A stretch of DNA of 24,722 bases from JBBQSN01 sp038213835 (GCA_038213835.1 JBBQSN010000033.1:1-24722), one strand, 5' to 3'; shown: positions 13,573 to 21,278, counted from the first letter of the stretch. The notes: generated by a model not told the origin, from the letters alone. A program made the numbers and translations.

Positions 13573-16500
13573 GACAGCCCGGACCCAGCAGCGCCTTGAG
13601 GTCACCGAACAGGGCCGGTGAGGCGGTGACGCGGAGGGCGTCCGGGAGCTTCATCAGGGTGGCCTTGTCGTGCTGGGTCAGACGCAGGTGGACGTCGGTG
13701 ACACCGGGGTGGGTGCCGAGGACGTCCTTGAGCCGCGCGACCATCGGCTCGGTGCAGCGCGCGGTGGGCATCGAGATGACGACCGGCCCGCGCGGGCCCT
13801 CGGAGACGTCGGGCAGGCTCATCTCCTGGGCGTTCACAGCCGGGACGTCGTCGCGACGGTTCAGCCGCCCGCGCACCACGACGACCTGGTCCTCGCGCAG
13901 CTCGTGCGAGACGGTCTGGTAGGTCTGCGGGAAGAACAGCACCTCGATCGAGCCGGCGAGGTCCTCGACCTGGGCGATCGCCCAGGTGGAGCCAGCCTTG
14001 GTCATCTTGCGGGTGACCGAGGTGATCATGCCCGCGATCGTGACCGTGGAGCCGTCCGGACGCGACTCGTCGGCGAGCAGGTTCGCGATCGAGGTGTCGG
14101 CGGCCGAGGCGAGCACGTGCTCGACCCCGAGCAGCGGGTGGTCCGAGACGTACAGGCCGAGCATCTCCCGCTCGCTGGCGAGCTTGAACCGCTTGTCCCA
14201 CTCCAGGTCCGGGATGGGCGGCAGGGTGGCGAGCTGCACGCCGCTGGCGTCGTCGAGGCCGCCGAACAGGGAGTCCTGCCCGATCGCCTCCTGCTTCTTC
14301 TCCTCGACCAGGGCGTCGACGTAGGTCTCGTGGATCGCGGCGAGCCCGCGGCGGGTGTGCCGCAGGGAGTCGAACGCGCCCGCCTTGATCAGCGACTCGA
14401 TGGTGCGCTTGTTGCACACCACGGCCGGGACCTTGCGCAGGAAGTCCTCGAAGGAGGTGAACGCGCCCTTCTCCTGCCGGGTGCGCACGATCGCCTCGAC
14501 CACGTTGTGCCCGACGTTGCGGATGGCGGCCAGCCCGAACCGGATCTCCTCGCCGACGGCCGCGAACACGCCGATCGAGGTGTTGACGTCCGGGGGCAGG
14601 ACGGTGACCTGCATCCGTCGGCACTCGCCGAGGTAGAGAGCGGACTTGTCCTTGTCGTCGCCGACCGAGGTGAGCAGGGCCGCCATGTACTCGGCCTTGA
14701 AGTTCGCCTTGAGGTACGCGGTCCAGTACGAGACGAGCCCGTAGGCCGCCGAGTGCGCCTTGTTGAAGGCGTAGTCGGAGAACGGGACCAGGACGTCCCA
14801 GAGGGACTTGATCGCGCCCGCGCTGAAGCCGTTCTCCTGCATGCCGGCCTCGAAGCCGACGTACTCGGCGTCCAGCACCTCGCGCTTCTTCTTGCCCATG
14901 GCGCGGCGCAGCATGTCGGCCTTGCCGAGGCTGTACCCGGCCAGCTTCTGCGCGATCTCCATGACCTGTTCCTGGTACACGATCAGGCCGTAGGTGGTGC
15001 CGAGGATCGGCTCGAGGGCCTGCGCGAGCTCGGCGTGCAGGTACTCGACCTCCTGCTGCTTGTTCTTGCGCAGGGCGTAGTTGGTGTGCGAGTTCGCGCC
15101 CATCGGGCCCGGGCGGTAGAGCGCGATGACCGCTGAGATGTCCTCGAAGGTGTCCGCCCGCATCAACCGCAGGAGCTGGCGCATCGGGCCGCCGTCGAGC
15201 TGGAAGACGCCGAGCGTGTCGCCGCGGCCGAGGAGGGCGTAGGTCGCCTCGTCGGTGGGGTCCTTGGACAGCGCGTCGAGGTCGATCGCGACCCCACGGT
15301 TGGCCTGCACGTTCTTGAGGGCGTCGTCGAGGATGGTGAGGTTGCGCAGGCCGAGGAAGTCCATCTTGACCAGCCCGAGGGCCTCGCACGTCGGGTAGTC
15401 GAACTGGGTGATGACCTGGCCGTCCTGCAGCCGCCGCATGATGGGGATGACGTCGAGCAGCGGCTCGCTGGACATGATGACGCCGGCGGCGTGCACGCCC
15501 CACTGCCGCTTCAGGCCCTCCAGGCCGCGGGCGGTCTCGTCCACCCTCGCGACCTCGGGGTCCTCGGCGTGCAGGGCCCGGAACTCCCCGGCCTCCTTGT
15601 ACCGCCTGTGCTCGGGGTCGAAGATCCCGGACAACGGGACGTCCTTGCCCATCACCGCAGGCGGCATCGCCTTGGTGATCTTCTCCCCCATCGCGAACGG
15701 GAAGCCGAGCACGCGGGAGGAGTCCTTGACCGCCTGCTTGGCCTTGATCGTGCCGTAGGTGACGATCATCGCGACCCGGTCGTCGCCGTACTTGTCGGTG
15801 ACGTAGCGGATCACCTCGCCGCGGCGGCGCTCGTCGAAGTCGACGTCGAAGTCAGGGAGCGAGGGGCGCTCGGGGTTGAGGAACCGCTCGAAGATCAGGC
15901 CGTGCTGGAGCGGGTCGAGGTCGGTGATCCGCATCGCGTACGCGCACATCGAGCCGGCGCCCGAGCCGCGGCCGGGCCCGACCCGGATCCCGTTCTCCTT
16001 GGCCCAGTTGATGAAGTCCGAGACGACGAGGAAGTACCCGGCGTAGCCCTTGGAGACGATGACCTCGGTCTCGAAGTCGGCCTGCGCCCGGACCTCGGTG
16101 GGGACGCCGTCGGGATAGCGCACCAGCAGGCCGCGATCGACCTCCTTGATGAACCAGGAGCGCTCGTCCTCGCCCTGGGGGCACTCGAACCGGGGCATGA
16201 ACCGCCCCTCGGCCTCGGTGAAGGAGACCTCGCACCGCTCGGCGATCAGCAGCGTGTTGTCACACGCCTCGGGCAGGTCGCGCCAGACCTCGCGCATCTG
16301 CGCCGGGCTCTTGAGGTAGAACTCGTCGGCGTCGAACTTGAACCGGTCGGGGTCGGCCAGGGTGGAGCCGGACTGCACACACAGCAGGGCGGCGTGCGCG
16401 GTGGCGTCCTCGGCCCGGGTGTAGTGCAGGTCGTTGGTGGCCACCAGCGGCAGGCCGAGGTCCTTGGCGATCCGCAGGAGGTCCTGGTGGGTGCGGCGCT

Positions 16501-17101
16501 CGATCTCGAGCCCGTGGTCCATCACCTCGGCGAAGTAGTTGCCCGCCCCGAAGATGTCCCGCAGGTCGGCCGCGGCCTCGACCGCCTGGTCGTACTGGCC
16601 CTGGCGCAGCCGGGTCTGGACCTCGCCGCTGACGCAGCCGGTGGTGGCGATGAGGCCGCCGGCGTAGGTCTGCAGCAGCTCGCGGTCGAGCCGGGGGAAC
16701 TTGCCGTAGACGGCATCGAGGCTGGCCTGCGAGGACATCCGGAACAGGTTGTGCATGCCCGCGTTGTTCTCGGCCAGCAGGGTCATGTGCGTGTAGAGAC
16801 CGCGGGAGGAGACGTCGTCGCGGCCCCCGCTGCCGTAGGTGACCCGGCTGCGGTCGGTGCGGTGCGTGCCCGGCGTGACGTACGCCTCTACGCCCACAAT
16901 GGGTTTCACGCCGTGCTTCTGGGACTGCTTCCAGAACTCGTAGGCGCCGAAGACGTACCCGTGGTCGGTGGTCGCCAGGGCCGGCATGCCCATCCGCGCT
17001 GCTTCGGCGAACAGGTCGCCCACGCGCGCCGCACCGTCGAGCATCGAGTACTCGGTGTGGTTGTGCAGGTGCACGAACTGGTCGGACGAGCCGGACGGCA
17101 T
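13565..17101 (-). CDS. dnaE: DNA polymerase III subunit alpha (replicative, DnaE1 type)
   Basis: 1178-aa replicative polymerase. The N-terminal PHP domain keeps all nine metal-site residues seen in mycobacterial DnaE1: HLHNH and the Asp in YSMLDG, His in TTDHG, Glu in GVEAYV, His in THMTLL, Cys in TTGCVSG, and Asp-His in NDLHY. It should therefore have its own 3'-5' proofreading activity. The polymerase site has GRGSGAGS and PDFDVDFDERRR (about 415-425). A clamp-binding motif QDSLF is near 942, and an OB fold (VTIAGMITSV...GSIEVLFF) near 1020-1060. The length is right for DnaE1; error-prone DnaE2 is less likely given the intact PHP site. ATG at 17099-17101 is chosen because AGGAGG lies 11 nt upstream and family similarity starts just after it. 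Frame upstream of it is non-family. Confidence 0.97.
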   Translation of the reverse strand: MPSGSSDQFVHLHNHTEYSMLDGAARVGDLFAEAARMGMPALATTDHGYVFGAYEFWKQSQKHGVKPIVGVEAYVTPGTHRTDRSRVTYGSGGRDDVSSRGLYTHMTLLAENNAGMHNLFRMSSQASLDAVYGKFPRLDRELLQTYAGGLIATTGCVSGEVQTRLRQGQYDQAVEAAADLRDIFGAGNYFAEVMDHGLEIERRTHQDLLRIAKDLGLPLVATNDLHYTRAEDATAHAALLCVQSGSTLADPDRFKFDADEFYLKSPAQMREVWRDLPEACDNTLLIAERCEVSFTEAEGRFMPRFECPQGEDERSWFIKEVDRGLLVRYPDGVPTEVRAQADFETEVIVSKGYAGYFLVVSDFINWAKENGIRVGPGRGSGAGSMCAYAMRITDLDPLQHGLIFERFLNPERPSLPDFDVDFDERRRGEVIRYVTDKYGDDRVAMIVTYGTIKAKQAVKDSSRVLGFPFAMGEKITKAMPPAVMGKDVPLSGIFDPEHRRYKEAGEFRALHAEDPEVARVDETARGLEGLKRQWGVHAAGVIMSSEPLLDVIPIMRRLQDGQVITQFDYPTCEALGLVKMDFLGLRNLTILDDALKNVQANRGVAIDLDALSKDPTDEATYALLGRGDTLGVFQLDGGPMRQLLRLMRADTFEDISAVIALYRPGPMGANSHTNYALRKNKQQEVEYLHAELAQALEPILGTTYGLIVYQEQVMEIAQKLAGYSLGKADMLRRAMGKKKREVLDAEYVGFEAGMQENGFSAGAIKSLWDVLVPFSDYAFNKAHSAAYGLVSYWTAYLKANFKAEYMAALLTSVGDDKDKSALYLGECRRMQVTVLPPDVNTSIGVFAAVGEEIRFGLAAIRNVGHNVVEAIVRTRQEKGAFTSFEDFLRKVPAVVCNKRTIESLIKAGAFDSLRHTRRGLAAIHETYVDALVEEKKQEAIGQDSLFGGLDDASGVQLATLPPIPDLEWDKRFKLASEREMLGLYVSDHPLLGVEHVLASAADTSIANLLADESRPDGSTVTIAGMITSVTRKMTKAGSTWAIAQVEDLAGSIEVLFFPQTYQTVSHELREDQVVVVRGRLNRRDDVPAVNAQEMSLPDVSEGPRGPVVISMPTARCTEPMVARLKDVLGTHPGVTDVHLRLTQHDKATLMKLPDALRVTASPALFGDLKALLGPGCLV

Positions 17102-17118
17102 GGGGGGGGCGGCCTCCT
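17102..17118 (-). promoter_or_regulatory. dnaE ribosome binding site separated from ATG by a C8 tract
   Basis: On the minus strand AGGAGG (17118-17113) is followed by CCG and a run of eight C (17109-17102) up to the dnaE ATG. The 11-nt spacing is longer than the usual 5-9. A homopolymer of eight is prone to slippage, and gain or loss of C would shift the spacing without changing the protein. Confidence 0.6.
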
Positions 17119-17337
17119 CGTGCGCGCTGGTGCGGGCGACGACCGGGGAAGGGTCCCGGCACCTACGAGGAGGCGCCGGGGGTGGCCGTGTGGTGGTCCC
17201 GTACGGGTGCTGGATGGTGCGCTGACTGGTCCCGAGTCTAGGTCGTGGCACCGACGGTCCGGGTCACCGGGACGGCGTCCCTGGTGGCGTCGGCGTGTCC
17301 CGACGGCGTGTCGGCCGGGGTCCTCGGCGCGGTGCCG
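17119..17337 (-). promoter_or_regulatory. dnaE upstream region with a candidate -10 box
   Basis: 219 bp with no supported gene, between the dnaE ribosome binding site and the rluD stop codon. The best minus-strand -10 match is TAGACT (17240-17235), giving a leader of about 130 nt to the dnaE ATG. No good -35 is seen at 16-19 bp. A terminator for rluD would be expected in the high-coordinate half, but I saw no clear hairpin with a T run. Confidence 0.3.
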
Positions 17338-18267
17338 TCACCCGGCGTCCCGCAGCCGCCCGAGGGCGCCGGACAGGTCGTCCGGGTAGTCGCTGGAGTA
17401 CTCGACCCGCTCGCCGGTCCCGGGGTGCTCGAAGCCGAGCCGGTGGGCGTGCAGCCACTGCCGTGACAGGCCCAGCCGGGCCGACAGGGTGGGGTCCGCG
17501 CCGTAGGTGATGTCGCCGACGCAGGGGTGCCGCAGCGCGGCGAAGTGCACCCGGATCTGGTGGGTGCGGCCGGTCTCGAGCCGCACCTCCACCAGGCTGG
17601 CCGAACGGAACGCCTCGACCAGCTCGTAGTGGGTGACGCTCGGCTTGCCCGCGGTGGTGACCGCCCACTTCCAGTCCGAGGACGGGTGCCGGCCGATGGG
17701 GGCGTCGATGGTGCCGCTCACCGGGTCGGGCAGGCCCTGCACGACCGCGTGGTAGATCTTGTCGACGGTGCGGTCCTTGAACGCCCGCTTGAGCACCGTG
17801 TAGGCGTGTTCGCTCTTGGCCACCACCATCAGGCCGGACGTGCCGACGTCGAGGCGGTGCACGACGCCCTGGCGCTCGGCGGCCCCGCTGGTGGAGATCC
17901 GGTAGCCCACGCCCGCGAGCCCGCCGATCACGGTCGGGCCGCTCCAGCCCGGGCTCGGGTGCGCGGCGACCCCGACCGGCTTGTCGACGACCACGATGTC
18001 GTCGTCGTCGTGGACGATGCGCATCCCCTCGACGGCCTCGGCGACGACCTCGACCGGGCCCCGCGGGTCCGGCAGGTCGACCTCGACCCAGCCCCCCGCC
18101 ACCAGGCGGTCGGACTTGCCGGCGGGACGACCATCGAGCCGGATCGCTCCGTCGGCGGCCAGCGCCGCCACCACCGAGCGCGACAGGCCGAGCATCCGCG
18201 ACAGGCCGGAGTCGACCCGGTCGCCGTCCAACCCGTCGGGGACGGGGAGCGTGCGGGTCTCAGGCAT
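17338..18267 (-). CDS. rluD: Ribosomal large-subunit pseudouridine synthase, RluA/RluD family
   Basis: 309-aa RNA pseudouridine synthase. An S4 RNA-binding domain spans about residues 16-65 (RVDSGLSRMLGLSRSVVAALAADG and DRLVAGGWVEVDLP). The catalytic domain has DIVVVDKPVGVAAHPSPG, the active-site motif HRLDVGTSGLMVVAK with nucleophile Asp140, KIYHAVVQG, and LETGRTHQIRVHFAALRHP. This set is typical of RluD, which modifies helix 69 of 23S rRNA; the exact site cannot be told from sequence alone. The ATG at 18265-18267 overlaps the lspA stop by 8 bp, and lspA-rluD is the normal actinobacterial pair. The longer open frame into lspA is a shadow. Confidence 0.93.
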   Translation of the reverse strand: MPETRTLPVPDGLDGDRVDSGLSRMLGLSRSVVAALAADGAIRLDGRPAGKSDRLVAGGWVEVDLPDPRGPVEVVAEAVEGMRIVHDDDDIVVVDKPVGVAAHPSPGWSGPTVIGGLAGVGYRISTSGAAERQGVVHRLDVGTSGLMVVAKSEHAYTVLKRAFKDRTVDKIYHAVVQGLPDPVSGTIDAPIGRHPSSDWKWAVTTAGKPSVTHYELVEAFRSASLVEVRLETGRTHQIRVHFAALRHPCVGDITYGADPTLSARLGLSRQWLHAHRLGFEHPGTGERVEYSSDYPDDLSGALGRLRDAG

Positions 18268-18964
18268 GGGTGTCCTCGTTCTCGTGGGGCTCGCCGGTCT
18301 CGTCGGTCCCGTCGGTGTCGCTGTGCCTGGGGCGCTTCGGCCGGGCGACCTCGCGCGAACCGTCCGGGCTGATGCCGACCACGCCCAGCAGGGCGATGGC
18401 GGCGGCCGCGCCGACGATCCAGACGTCGGCGACGTTGCCAACGAACCAGTCGCGGTAGGCGATGAAGTCGATGACGTGACCGCGGCCGAACCCCGGCTCG
18501 CGCAGCAGCCGGTCTGTGAGGTTCCCCAGGGCGCCGGACAGCAGCAGCCCGAGCGCGATCGCCCAGCGGCGGCTGCCGAGCCTGCGGGAGACCCGCACGA
18601 TGACGACGACCACGACGACCGCGACCGCGGTGAACAGCCAGGTGGTGCCCTCCCCGAGGGAGAACGCGGCCCCGGGGTTGAACAGCAGCCGCAGTCCGAG
18701 CCAGCCGTCGACCAGCGGGACGACCTCGGACCCGGACAGGTTCGCCAGGGCCAGCCACTTGGTGACCTGGTCCGCCGCGTACCCGAGGACGCAGACCAAC
18801 CACAGCAGGACGAGCAACCTGCGCCGGGTCGCGGCCGGGACCTCGCGCCGGACCAGCACCCGACCACCGCGGGCCCGGTCCGTGGAGTCGTCGTCGACGG
18901 GCCCGGGGACGGCGGCGTCCTCGGGCGGGGCGCTCTCGGGCGCGGAGGCGGGGTCGGTGGACAT
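18260..18964 (-). CDS. lspA: Lipoprotein signal peptidase (signal peptidase II)
   Basis: 234-aa membrane aspartyl protease that removes signal peptides from diacylglyceryl-modified prolipoproteins. Helices are at about 49-68, 105-125, 134-152 and 177-198. Catalytic aspartates are Asp151 in GNLTDR and Asp180 in VGNVADVWI; the first-helix DQVTK (Asp65), FNPGAAFS and GHVIDFI are also conserved. The protein carries a 45-residue acidic, proline-rich N-terminal extension and a 35-residue charged tail (SDTDGTDETGEPHENEDTHA), both cytoplasmic and poorly conserved in the family. The ATG at 18962-18964 has GGAGG 9 nt upstream. Its end overlaps rluD. Confidence 0.95.
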   Translation of the reverse strand: MSTDPASAPESAPPEDAAVPGPVDDDSTDRARGGRVLVRREVPAATRRRLLVLLWLVCVLGYAADQVTKWLALANLSGSEVVPLVDGWLGLRLLFNPGAAFSLGEGTTWLFTAVAVVVVVVIVRVSRRLGSRRWAIALGLLLSGALGNLTDRLLREPGFGRGHVIDFIAYRDWFVGNVADVWIVGAAAAIALLGVVGISPDGSREVARPKRPRHSDTDGTDETGEPHENEDTHA

Positions 18965-19010
18965 CGTCCCTAGCCTCCCACGCGGCCGTGGTCGCCCCGA
19001 CCTCCGCCGA

Positions 19011-19041
19011 CGCCCGGGCCGTCGTCCGGGTGCCCGGGGCG
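19011..19041 (-). terminator. Possible terminator hairpin after the TraR/DksA gene
   Basis: Read on the minus strand, CGCCCCGGGC (19041-19032) can pair with GCCCGGGCG (19019-19011) around a 12-nt loop with one bulge. It begins 11 nt after the stop codon, in the 87-bp gap before lspA. There is no T run, so this is only a possible intrinsic terminator; the gap could equally be transcribed through. Confidence 0.3.
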
Positions 19042-19051
19042 CCCCGTCACC

Positions 19052-19897
19052 TCAGTGGTGGCGCTCCTGCTCCTGCTTGCAGGTGACGCAGAGGGTCGCC
19101 CGGGGGAAGGCCTGCAGCCGCGCCTTGCCGATCGGCCGACCGCACGACTCGCACGACCCGTAGCTGCCGTCGTCGATGCGGGCCAGCGCGCGGACGTTCT
19201 GGGCCATCAGCTCGCGGGCGTTGTTCGCCAGCGAGATGCCGTGCTCGCGCTCGAACGCCTTGCTGCCGGTGTCGGCGGGGTCGTCACCGGCGACGCCGGC
19301 GTTGTCACGGATCAGGTCCGCGATCTGCTCGTTCGCCACCGCCAGCTCGGCGTTCAACCGGTCCATGTCGGCGCTCAGCTCGGCCCCGACCGCCGTCAGC
19401 TCGGACCTGGTCCACGGGCTCTCGTGCTCGTGCACCTGCATGTTCGCGGCCGCCGCCTTCTTCGCGGCGGCGGCCCTGGTCGCCGGGGCCTTCTTCGCCG
19501 CGGTCCTGGAGGCGGGGGCCTTCTTCGCCGCGGTCCTGGAGGCTGGGGCCTTCTTCGCGGCGGCCTTCGTCGAAGGGGCCTTCGTCACGGGGGCCTTCTT
19601 CGCCGCGGTCTTGGAGGCGGAGGCCTTCGTCGCCGCGGTCTTCGAGGAGGGTGCCTTCTTCCTGGCGCCGGCCTTGGTCGCGGCGGCCTTCTTCGCAGGC
19701 GCCTTCTTCGCAGGCGCCTTCGTCGCGGAGGCCTTCTTCGCCGTCGCCCCCTTCACGGCCGCCTTCGTCGCGGCGTTCTTGGTCGCGACGGCCTTCTTCG
19801 CAGGCGTCTTCTTCGCCGCCGTCTTCTTCGCCGCCGCCTTCTTCACGACCGCCTTCGCCGTCGCGGCCTTCCTCGTGGCTGCTGCCGTCCCCGCCAT
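19052..19897 (-). CDS. TraR/DksA family zinc-finger protein with histone-H1-like N-terminal tail
   Basis: 281 aa in two parts. Residues 1-152 are almost only Ala, Lys, Thr, Ser and Pro, built from variants of PAKKA, TAAKKA and ATKA, as in histone H1-like tails; such tails bind nucleic acid without sequence preference. Residues 160-281 are the DksA/TraR module: a coiled-coil hairpin (about 163-240) with an acidic tip GDDPADTG (204-211), then a C4 zinc finger with Cys249, Cys252, Cys270 and Cys273. DksA-like proteins insert the hairpin into the RNA polymerase secondary channel. The ATG at 19895-19897 has GGAGGGG 7 nt upstream. An internal ATG at Met153 would give a tail-less form but has no ribosome binding site. 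Gene order divIVA-traR-lspA is usual in actinomycetes. Confidence 0.9.
   Translation of the reverse strand: MAGTAAATRKAATAKAVVKKAAAKKTAAKKTPAKKAVATKNAATKAAVKGATAKKASATKAPAKKAPAKKAAATKAGARKKAPSSKTAATKASASKTAAKKAPVTKAPSTKAAAKKAPASRTAAKKAPASRTAAKKAPATRAAAAKKAAAANMQVHEHESPWTRSELTAVGAELSADMDRLNAELAVANEQIADLIRDNAGVAGDDPADTGSKAFEREHGISLANNARELMAQNVRALARIDDGSYGSCESCGRPIGKARLQAFPRATLCVTCKQEQERHH
19485..19544 (-). repeat. 30-bp tandem repeat inside the TraR/DksA tail
   Basis: Two adjacent 30-bp units (19485-19514 and 19515-19544) match at 29 of 30 positions; a third, partial unit begins at 19545 and then diverges. Each encodes the ten-residue block PASRTAAKKA. The near-identity points to recent duplication, and copy-number change would lengthen or shorten the tail in frame. 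Confidence 0.85.
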
Positions 19898-20088
19898 GGG
19901 TGGCCCCTCCTACCGGGCAGCACCGCCCGCTCGTCGTGCCGCGAGAATAGGGGGACGACGGCGCGGGCGCGACGCGCGACTCGCCGACCGGCGCTGCGAA
20001 CCCCGTGGCACGCAACAGGACGTGGCGACGACCTGGTGGTCGCCGCCCCGTCCTGGGGTGCTGCGTGCCGGCCCGTCAGGGTCCGGCA
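19898..20088 (-). promoter_or_regulatory. TraR/DksA upstream region with candidate -10 box
   Basis: About 190 bp without a gene. The clearest promoter element is TATTCT on the minus strand at 19949-19944, which would start RNA near 19937 and leave a leader of about 40 nt containing the GGAGGGG ribosome binding site. No -35 match is seen. Nothing else is recognisable. Confidence 0.35.
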
Positions 20089-20108
20089 CCGGCCGGCTGG
20101 TCGGCCGG
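20089..20108 (-). terminator. Probable hairpin terminator after divIVA
   Basis: CCGGCCG (20089-20095) and CGGCCGG (20102-20108) form a perfect 7-bp GC stem with a 6-nt loop, beginning 7 nt after the divIVA stop codon. There is no T run after it, which is common in GC-rich actinomycetes. It lies between divIVA and the TraR promoter region, where a terminator would be expected. Confidence 0.45.
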
Positions 20109-20115
20109 CGGCGGG

Positions 20116-20844
20116 TCAGCCCAACAGATCGCCCTCGCCGGAACGCCCTGGAGCCAGGCTGCCTTTGCTCTCGAGGTCCTTGAGCTGGGTCTCGAGATAG
20201 GACTTGAGCCGCGTGCGGTACTCCCGCTCGAAGCCGCGCAGCTCGTCGATCTTGCGCTCCAGGAGGGAGCGCTCCTGCTCGAGCGCACCGAGGGTCTGCG
20301 ACTTCTTGGTCTCGGCCTCGCGAACGAGCCGGTCGGCCTGCTCCTCGGCCTCGCCGATCAGCTGGTCGCGCTTCTCCTCGCCGCTGCGCACGTGCTCGTC
20401 GTGCAGCTTCTGCGCCAGGGCGAGCATGCCCGTCGCCGCCTCGGGGCCGGCGCCGCCGACCGTCGAGGTCACGGCAGGTGCGGGCACCTGCGCTGCCGGC
20501 ATGACCGGCTGCGGGGCGACCGGCTCCGACTCCGGCTTCGGCTCCGGGGTCGGCTCCGGCTCGGGGGTGGGCTCCGACTCGGGCTCCGACTCGGGCTCCG
20601 ACTCGGGCTCCGACGACTTAGTGAGCGATGCCGTGCCGGTTGCCGCGCCGGCCCGGGACAGCTCGCCGACCCGGTTCTCGCAGGCCGCGAGCTTGGCCTT
20701 CAGCTCGTCGTTCTCCTGCTGGAGACCGCGGAGCGTGTTGACGACCTCGTCGAGGAAGTCGTCCACCTCGTCCTGGTCGTACCCTTCCCGGAACTTCGTG
20801 GGCTGGAACGTCTTGTTGACAACGTCGTCTGGCATCAGAGCCAT
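20116..20844 (-). CDS. divIVA: DivIVA/Wag31-type polar growth and division protein
   Basis: 242-aa coiled-coil scaffold that marks curved membrane at poles and septa and directs cell-wall growth. The N-terminal membrane-binding domain is clear: MPDDVVNKTFQPTKFREGY then DQDEVDDFLDEVVNTL, with Phe13 and the Arg19 region that insert into the membrane. A first coiled coil runs about 34-62. A disordered acidic linker follows (77-135) made of SEPE and PEPTPE repeats. The second long coiled coil spans about 139-228. The ATG at 20842-20844 has GAGGTGA 4 nt upstream; a second ATG three codons in matches the more usual start of the family. It is close to the expected length for actinobacterial DivIVA. 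Confidence 0.95.
   Translation of the reverse strand: MALMPDDVVNKTFQPTKFREGYDQDEVDDFLDEVVNTLRGLQQENDELKAKLAACENRVGELSRAGAATGTASLTKSSEPESEPESEPESEPTPEPEPTPEPKPESEPVAPQPVMPAAQVPAPAVTSTVGGAGPEAATGMLALAQKLHDEHVRSGEEKRDQLIGEAEEQADRLVREAETKKSQTLGALEQERSLLERKIDELRGFEREYRTRLKSYLETQLKDLESKGSLAPGRSGEGDLLG
20569..20614 (-). repeat. 12-bp tandem repeat in the divIVA linker
   Basis: The unit GGGCTCCGACTC repeats head to tail at 20569, 20581 and 20593, with a fourth, 10-bp copy from 20605. The three full copies are identical. It encodes the SEPE repeats of the disordered linker. Unit changes would keep the frame and alter linker length. Confidence 0.85.
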
Positions 20845-20963
20845 GTGGTCACCTCATAGCGATGTTCGGACCGCGTGACCCCGACCAGCCGGGATCCAGC
20901 GGCAACGTTAGCGGACGTGCAGGGCCCGCGCAGTGAGCGCGTCCACGCGATGGCGAAGGAACT
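20845..20963 (-). promoter_or_regulatory. divIVA upstream region
   Basis: 119 bp between yggT and divIVA. The only minus-strand -10-like hexamer I see is TAACGT (20910-20905), about 60 nt before the divIVA ATG, with no -35 partner. divIVA is probably transcribed both from here and by read-through from the ftsZ side. Confidence 0.3.
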
Positions 20964-21266
20964 CTAGGTACTCGCTCGGACGGCCGCACCCAGGACGAGG
21001 TTCATGGCGAGCCCGGTCACCAGCATGATGACGAGGAACGCCAGGTCCAGCCTGATCTGGCCGATCGACAACGGTGGCAGCACCGACCTCAGCGCCTTCA
21101 GCGGCGGGTCGGTCGGGGTGTAGACGACCTCAGCCACCAGCAGCATGAACCCGCGCGGACGCCACTCGGGCGAGAACGACTGGATGACGTCGAGCACCAG
21201 GCGCGCGATCATCAGGACGAAGAAGACCAGCAGCACGTAGTAGAGGAAGAACAGGAACGGGGCCAC
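20964..21266 (-). CDS. YggT family membrane protein
   Basis: 100-aa membrane protein with two hydrophobic segments (about 2-26 and 71-97) separated by the conserved amphipathic stretch: SFSPEWRPRGFMLLVAEVVY then TPTDPPLKALRSVLPPL. This is a single YggT repeat, as usual in actinomycetes. The molecular role is not known; the gene is nearly always between sepF and divIVA and is thought to help cell division or envelope integrity. The GTG at 21264-21266 has no Shine-Dalgarno sequence, but TAGGGT ends exactly six bases before it, so a leaderless transcript is plausible. Confidence 0.92.
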   Translation of the reverse strand: MAPFLFFLYYVLLVFFVLMIARLVLDVIQSFSPEWRPRGFMLLVAEVVYTPTDPPLKALRSVLPPLSIGQIRLDLAFLVIMLVTGLAMNLVLGAAVRAST

Positions 21267-21278
21267 GTCAGCACCCTA
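21267..21278 (-). promoter_or_regulatory. Candidate -10 box for a leaderless yggT transcript
   Basis: TAGGGT (21278-21273, minus strand), six bases, then the yggT GTG at 21266. There is no ribosome binding site in the short sepF-yggT gap and no visible -35. Same geometry as before hisD, hisH and the LON-domain gene. Confidence 0.45.

Noticed and set aside
19440..19890. Repeated DNA in the traR gene resembling a repeat array
   Set aside because: The repeats encode Lys/Ala blocks in one open frame. There are no unique spacers of fixed size, so this is not CRISPR.
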